Of a stretch of DNA of 56,255 nucleotides, positions 52,871-56,255 are shown piece after piece (position 1 is the stretch's first letter; each line of letters begins with the position of its first letter). The DNA is from Actinomycetaceae bacterium. Its GTDB lineage: Bacteria > Actinomycetota > Actinomycetes > Actinomycetales > Actinomycetaceae. A program made the translations under genes and the position numbers. Under the pieces are notes generated by a model, which searched no databases, was not told the origin of the DNA, and worked only from the letters and a program-made list of their open reading frames with translations. The stretch spans positions 1-56,255 of the forward strand of contig JAUNVP010000016.1 in assembly GCA_030537615.1 (NCBI GenBank), given 5' to 3'.

Positions 52871-54361
52871 ATGGCAAAGCTGATGAAGTACTCCGAAGCG
52901 GTCAAGAAGTTTGACCCGGTGCTCGGCCTCGAGGTCCACGTTGAGCTCGGAACACAGACTAAAATGTTCGATGCCGCACCAAACGCGTTCGGTGGCGCGC
53001 CGAATACGTATGTCACTCCCGTGTCTCTTGGACTCCCGGGATCTTTGCCGGTGGTCAATGAGAAGGCGGTGGAATACGCGATTAAGATCGGCTTGGCTCT
53101 CAACTGTTCGATTGCCGAGTACTGCCGCTTTGCTCGTAAGAACTACTTCTACCCCGATTTAACTAAGGCGTTCCAGACCTCCCAGTACGATGAGCCCATC
53201 GCCTACGACGGTTGGGTCGATGTTGAACTGGAAGACGGAGAGATTTTCCGCGTCGAAATCGAACGCGCCCACATGGAAGAGGACGCGGGTAAGAACACTC
53301 ACATTGGCGGTGCGGAAGGTCGTATCCACGGCGCTGACTATTCGCTCGTTGACTACAATCGTGCGGGGGTTCCCCTCGTCGAGATTGTGACCCGGCCGAT
53401 TGAGGGGGCCGGCGAACGGGCTCCCGAAGTGGCGGCGAAGTACGTCCAGACCCTACGCGATATGTTCCGCGCTCTCGGCGTGTCTGAAGCGCGAATGGAG
53501 CGCGGTAACGTGCGCGCGGATGTCAATATTTCACTGCGCCCGAGTCCGGATGCTCCACTGGGCACGCGCACGGAAACGAAGAATGTCAACTCGTTCCGCG
53601 CCATCGATAAGGCTGTGAGGTACGAGATTTCACGCCAGGCACAGCTTCTGTCTGATGGCATGGCAATCGTCCAGGAAACCCGTCACTTCCATTCCGAAGA
53701 CGGATCGACGTCTCCGGGGCGCGAAAAGTCCGACGCAGAGGATTACCGTTACTTCCCCGAACCCGATCTGGTGCCGGTGGCTCCTTCTCGCGAATGGGTG
53801 GAAGAGCTTCGGGCGACACTTCCTGAGTTGCCGACTGCGCGCCGACGTCGTCTTCGCGCGGAATGGGGCTTTACCGATATGGAGATGCGTGACGTCGTCA
53901 ATGCCGATGCGGTTGATCTCATTGAGGCAACTGTGGCAGAGGGAGCATCCGCGGCTGCCGCTCGCAAATGGTGGATGGGTGAGCTCTCACGTACGGCTAA
54001 GGAACAGGACGTTGAGCTCGAGCAGTTGAACGTGACCGCCAAGGATGTGGCGCAGCTGCAGCAGCTTGTTGAGGACGGCAAGATTAACGATAAGCTGGCC
54101 CGCCAAGCGCTCGAGGGTGTCCTTGCGGGCGAAGGGAGCCCGTCCGAGGTCGTCGATTCACGCGGCCTTGCGGTGGTCTCCGACGATGGCCCACTGATCG
54201 AAGCTGTCGAAGCGGCTATGGCTGATAACCCCGATGTCGTGGAGAAGATCAGAGGCGGGAAGATGGCGGCGGTCGGCGCTCTCATCGGCCCGGTCATGAA
54301 AGCAACTCGCGGTCAGGCTGATGCCGGTCGCGTCCGCGAACTCATTATGGAGCGCATCTAG
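52871..54361 (+). CDS. gatB: Asp-tRNA(Asn)/Glu-tRNA(Gln) amidotransferase subunit B
   Basis: 496 residues. Kinase/tRNA-binding subunit that activates the side-chain carboxylate of the misacylated tRNA with ATP. It has [76 protein letters not shown], and a YqeY-like C-terminal tail domain ([20 protein letters not shown]). A GGAGG 7 bp upstream picks the ATG at 52871; an earlier ATG at 52856 overlaps gatA and lacks such a site. A strong terminator follows. Confidence 0.97.
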   Translation: MAKLMKYSEAVKKFDPVLGLEVHVELGTQTKMFDAAPNAFGGAPNTYVTPVSLGLPGSLPVVNEKAVEYAIKIGLALNCSIAEYCRFARKNYFYPDLTKAFQTSQYDEPIAYDGWVDVELEDGEIFRVEIERAHMEEDAGKNTHIGGAEGRIHGADYSLVDYNRAGVPLVEIVTRPIEGAGERAPEVAAKYVQTLRDMFRALGVSEARMERGNVRADVNISLRPSPDAPLGTRTETKNVNSFRAIDKAVRYEISRQAQLLSDGMAIVQETRHFHSEDGSTSPGREKSDAEDYRYFPEPDLVPVAPSREWVEELRATLPELPTARRRRLRAEWGFTDMEMRDVVNADAVDLIEATVAEGASAAAARKWWMGELSRTAKEQDVELEQLNVTAKDVAQLQQLVEDGKINDKLARQALEGVLAGEGSPSEVVDSRGLAVVSDDGPLIEAVEAAMADNPDVVEKIRGGKMAAVGALIGPVMKATRGQADAGRVRELIMERI

Positions 54362-54376
54362 GCGCACCGCACCAAC

Positions 54377-54403
54377 AAGGGCCCCGGGTTGTCGGGGCCC
54401 TTT
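54377..54403 (+). terminator. Terminator of gatCAB
   Basis: GGGCCCCG (54379-54386) pairs with CGGGGCCC (54393-54400) around GGTTGT, extended by AA/TTT, and is followed by TTTGTGG. It is 15 bp past the gatB stop and lies between it and the convergent MFS gene. Confidence 0.88.
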
Positions 54404-54412
54404 GTGGTCGCG

Positions 54413-55885
54413 CTATTTTCTTGGGAGTTTGAGTGTGGCGAGGAATCCGAAGATGAGGAATAGGTTGGCGGCCCACAACGCATAGGGCGTTGCCTGGGCG
54501 AGTGAATCAGGATTCATTCCGTGATCCAGTGGATTGGCATTGGCGAAGAAGTGTGTCAGCCCAAATAGGGCCGAGCCAATGATGGCGATGCCGAGGGCGG
54601 AGCCGAGTTGCCGGGTTGTTGATTGTGTTGCCGAAGCCTGACCGGATTGGTGTGGTGGCACATCGTGAAGAACCGTGGATGTCAGTTGAGCAGAGGCCAT
54701 TCCCAGACCGAGGCCGTAAATCACGAGAGGAATGGTCAGGGTAAGGAGATTCATCGAGACGTCCACCATCAGCGCAAGAATACCGACCCCGACAACCTCC
54801 AACGCTAGACCTGTGGTAGCAACCGTGGCTGGGTGCGTGCGGCGGGCGAAGGGAGCTGCGATACCTCCCGCGATGAATGCTCCCGCAGCCATTGCTGTCA
54901 GCACCCAACCTGAACCAATGGGAGTGAGTCCGAGACTCAGTTGCATGAAGAGCGGAAGAGTAAAGATCAATCCGAACTCTCCGGTTGCGATGGCGAAAGC
55001 GGCGAAGTTACCCCAGCTAAATGAGGCGTGACGGAAAAGGGTGAGGTCGAGGGTAGTCGGGCGCCCCTGATGACCTCGCTTAAGTTCGGTGACGATAAAT
55101 AGTGTGAACGCGATGGTGCCACCGATGAGTGCGAGCGCTGCAATCGACAATGGCCACGAACTGTCAAACAGGTGAGGAAGTGGGCGCCACCAGCCGTGTG
55201 ATTGTCCTTCAATGAGTCCGAAGACAAGTCCCCCAAAGGCAAGGATGGCGAGGATAATACCGAGCGGATCCAGGCGTGGGTCGTCCGGTGGGTCGATCGT
55301 TTCGGGAACCGTGACGATGGTAGCGAGACCGATGAGTAGTCCGAGCGGGATATTGATAAAGAAGATCCAATGCCAGGTTGCGTGGGTGGCGATCCAACCG
55401 CCGAGAAGCGGGCCAACAGCGGCCATTCCCGACATCACCGAGCCCCACACTGCAAACGCTATCGCGCGATCTCGACCGCGGAAAGTGGCATTGACCGTCG
55501 ACAGTGTCGTCGGCAGTACGGCGGCCCCTCCGAACCCTTGGAGTGCGCGCGCAGCGATCAGTGTCACCGCTGTTGAGGAGAGTCCCGCGAGGAGCGACGC
55601 GGCAACGAAAACAACGAGGCCGCCAAGCAGGAACTTGCGTCTTCCGTAGGTGTCTGCGAGCTTACCGATGGGGATAAGCAGTGCCGCGAAAATGAGCGAG
55701 TAGATGCTCGTTACCCATTCCGCCTGGCTACCGATCAGACGCAGATCCGAAATAATTGTCGGTAGCGCGACGTTGACGATGGTTCCGTCGATGATGATGA
55801 GGGAGACGGATGCCGCCAGTGCGGCAAGTGTGTACCATCGCTGGGCTGAAGCCGTTGTTGTCGTCGGTTCGTGTAGATCATTCAT
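54413..55885 (-). CDS. DHA2-type (EmrB/QacA) MFS drug exporter
   Basis: 490 residues with 14 spans. Motif D1-like start SLIIIDGTIVNVALPTIISD, motif A LIPIGKLADTYGRRKFLLGG, and motif C GPLLGGWIATHATWHWIFFI. DHA2 proteins expel drugs and cationic or lipophilic compounds with proton antiport. The frame is open upstream to 55945, but the ATG at 55885 (MNDLHEPTT) begins the usual family N terminus and leaves the dyad TGACACCCTGTCA (55895-55907) as an operator outside the gene. The substrate is unknown. Confidence 0.9.
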   Translation of the reverse strand: MNDLHEPTTTTASAQRWYTLAALAASVSLIIIDGTIVNVALPTIISDLRLIGSQAEWVTSIYSLIFAALLIPIGKLADTYGRRKFLLGGLVVFVAASLLAGLSSTAVTLIAARALQGFGGAAVLPTTLSTVNATFRGRDRAIAFAVWGSVMSGMAAVGPLLGGWIATHATWHWIFFINIPLGLLIGLATIVTVPETIDPPDDPRLDPLGIILAILAFGGLVFGLIEGQSHGWWRPLPHLFDSSWPLSIAALALIGGTIAFTLFIVTELKRGHQGRPTTLDLTLFRHASFSWGNFAAFAIATGEFGLIFTLPLFMQLSLGLTPIGSGWVLTAMAAGAFIAGGIAAPFARRTHPATVATTGLALEVVGVGILALMVDVSMNLLTLTIPLVIYGLGLGMASAQLTSTVLHDVPPHQSGQASATQSTTRQLGSALGIAIIGSALFGLTHFFANANPLDHGMNPDSLAQATPYALWAANLFLIFGFLATLKLPRK

Positions 55886-55894
55886 AAATCTATC

Positions 55895-55907
55895 TGACAC
55901 CCTGTCA
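55895..55907. promoter_or_regulatory. TGACA-n3-TGTCA dyad upstream of the MFS exporter
   Basis: TGACACCCTGTCA, a perfect 5-3-5 inverted repeat 9 bp before the exporter start. This is the shape of many TetR-family operators, consistent with local repression of an efflux gene. No TetR gene is adjacent in the window. Confidence 0.5.
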
Positions 55908-56077
55908 TTAAAAATGGCAAGTGGGAAAGGTGGATGTTTCGTCACACCGACTAGCGCTTGTGCCAGTTCGGTGTCGCGGTTTCGGGGTCCGTCCCGCTTA
56001 TGTGCACAGTGTTGGTGCGTGAGCGCAGCGAAAACACGGTGCGAAAACGTTGAGATACCGGGGTTTTGAACGTGGAG

Positions 56078-56106
56078 TTGACATGCTGATTATTGGTCGT
56101 TAAAGT
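56078..56106 (+). promoter_or_regulatory. Probable rRNA operon promoter
   Basis: TTGACA (56078-56083), 17 bp, TAAAGT (56101-56106), pointing to the right end. The stretch 55908-56255 carries no supported ORF; a 72-codon frame on the minus strand (55951-56169) has no family or ribosome site and is most likely spurious. Confidence 0.6.
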
Positions 56107-56189
56107 AGTAATCCGGTTCCGCAACGAAGCAAAGATTCGAAACGGGACCTTTTTCAACTCCGATTGCAACCACTGTCGATTTAGGCACG

Positions 56190-56255
56190 TGCGAGTGATC
56201 GTGTGGGGGTTGTTCTGTGAACTCGATAGTGTGTTTTTTTGTTTTGTTTTTTGTT
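56190..56255 (+). other. 16S rRNA leader with boxA-like antitermination site
   Basis: The end of the window (from about 56205) reads GGGGTTGTTCTGTGAACTC, then GATAGTGTG and a run of T and G. Actinobacterial 16S leaders have the matching TGTTCTTTGAGAACTCAATAGTGTG, the boxA region, just before 16S rRNA. The 16S gene itself lies beyond the right edge. Confidence 0.72.

Noticed and set aside
55951-56169. 72-codon minus-strand frame before the rRNA leader
   Set aside because: No motif, low-complexity basic composition, and it overlaps the putative rRNA promoter.

Overview
The window reads as a chromosomal stretch of a moderately GC-rich actinobacterium, probably of the Actinomycetaceae (Arcanobacterium/Trueperella-like; the family is inference). 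Evidence: a WhiB protein, a PdtaS-type histidine kinase, UvrD2 with an HRDC domain, GTP-dependent PEP carboxykinase, a UPF0182 protein, a PPA1309-type protein, a DtxR/IdeR-type iron box, and GatCAB near NAD-dependent DNA ligase. The gene order uvrD2 / ThiF-like protein / DUF2342 / PDZ-Lon protease / PPA1309 / UPF0182 resembles the Rv3198c-Rv3193c block of Mycobacterium tuberculosis, without whiB7 and Rv3197.

Layout. 1-9.4 kb is that conserved block. 9.4-15 kb holds a GCS2 ligase, a macrodomain protein, a TM2 protein, a nitronate monooxygenase gene broken by one extra G in a G7 tract, a DUF2975-like membrane protein with a small HTH regulator behind a promoter/operator, and an M20 amidohydrolase. 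15-21.2 kb carries a BCCT transporter, a large PLD-nuclease/SF2-helicase protein (DUF3427 type), an orphan MazF/PemK-like protein and a small membrane protein. pckG with two downstream stem-loops follows.

23.6-30 kb is an iron-box-controlled operon: a YkoE-like ECF S component, an EcfA-EcfA'-EcfT triple fusion, and two ABC half-transporters with the exporter fold, all tightly spaced. I predict import of iron carried by a siderophore or haem. 30-35.3 kb is a PadR-controlled ABC/FtsX transporter followed by a lipoprotein and two tiny single-span peptides, one with no canonical start codon. A tRNA-fMet gene follows. Next come a TauE/SafE (TSUP) exporter and a CPVCNK membrane protein separated by a CsoR/CstR-like palindrome, then an MFS transporter and a NUDIX hydrolase.

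39-42.3 kb is a minus-strand run DUF2505-osmC-ecsC-thyA-folA. 42.4-54.4 kb contains pdtaS, ligA (with an internal insertion), an FHA-FtsK/SpoIIIE ATPase without type VII secretion partners, a WhiB1-like gene, a cardiolipin synthase-like gene and gatCAB. The window ends with a DHA2 drug exporter and then a promoter and leader typical of a 16S rRNA operon, whose rRNA lies just outside.

Most of the window is housekeeping. The parts most worth a second look are the iron ECF/ABC operon, the PadR transporter locus with its small peptides, the sulfur or copper operator pair, the HKD-helicase/MazF neighbourhood and the orphan FHA-FtsK gene. All functions are read from sequence by eye; no database search was run.
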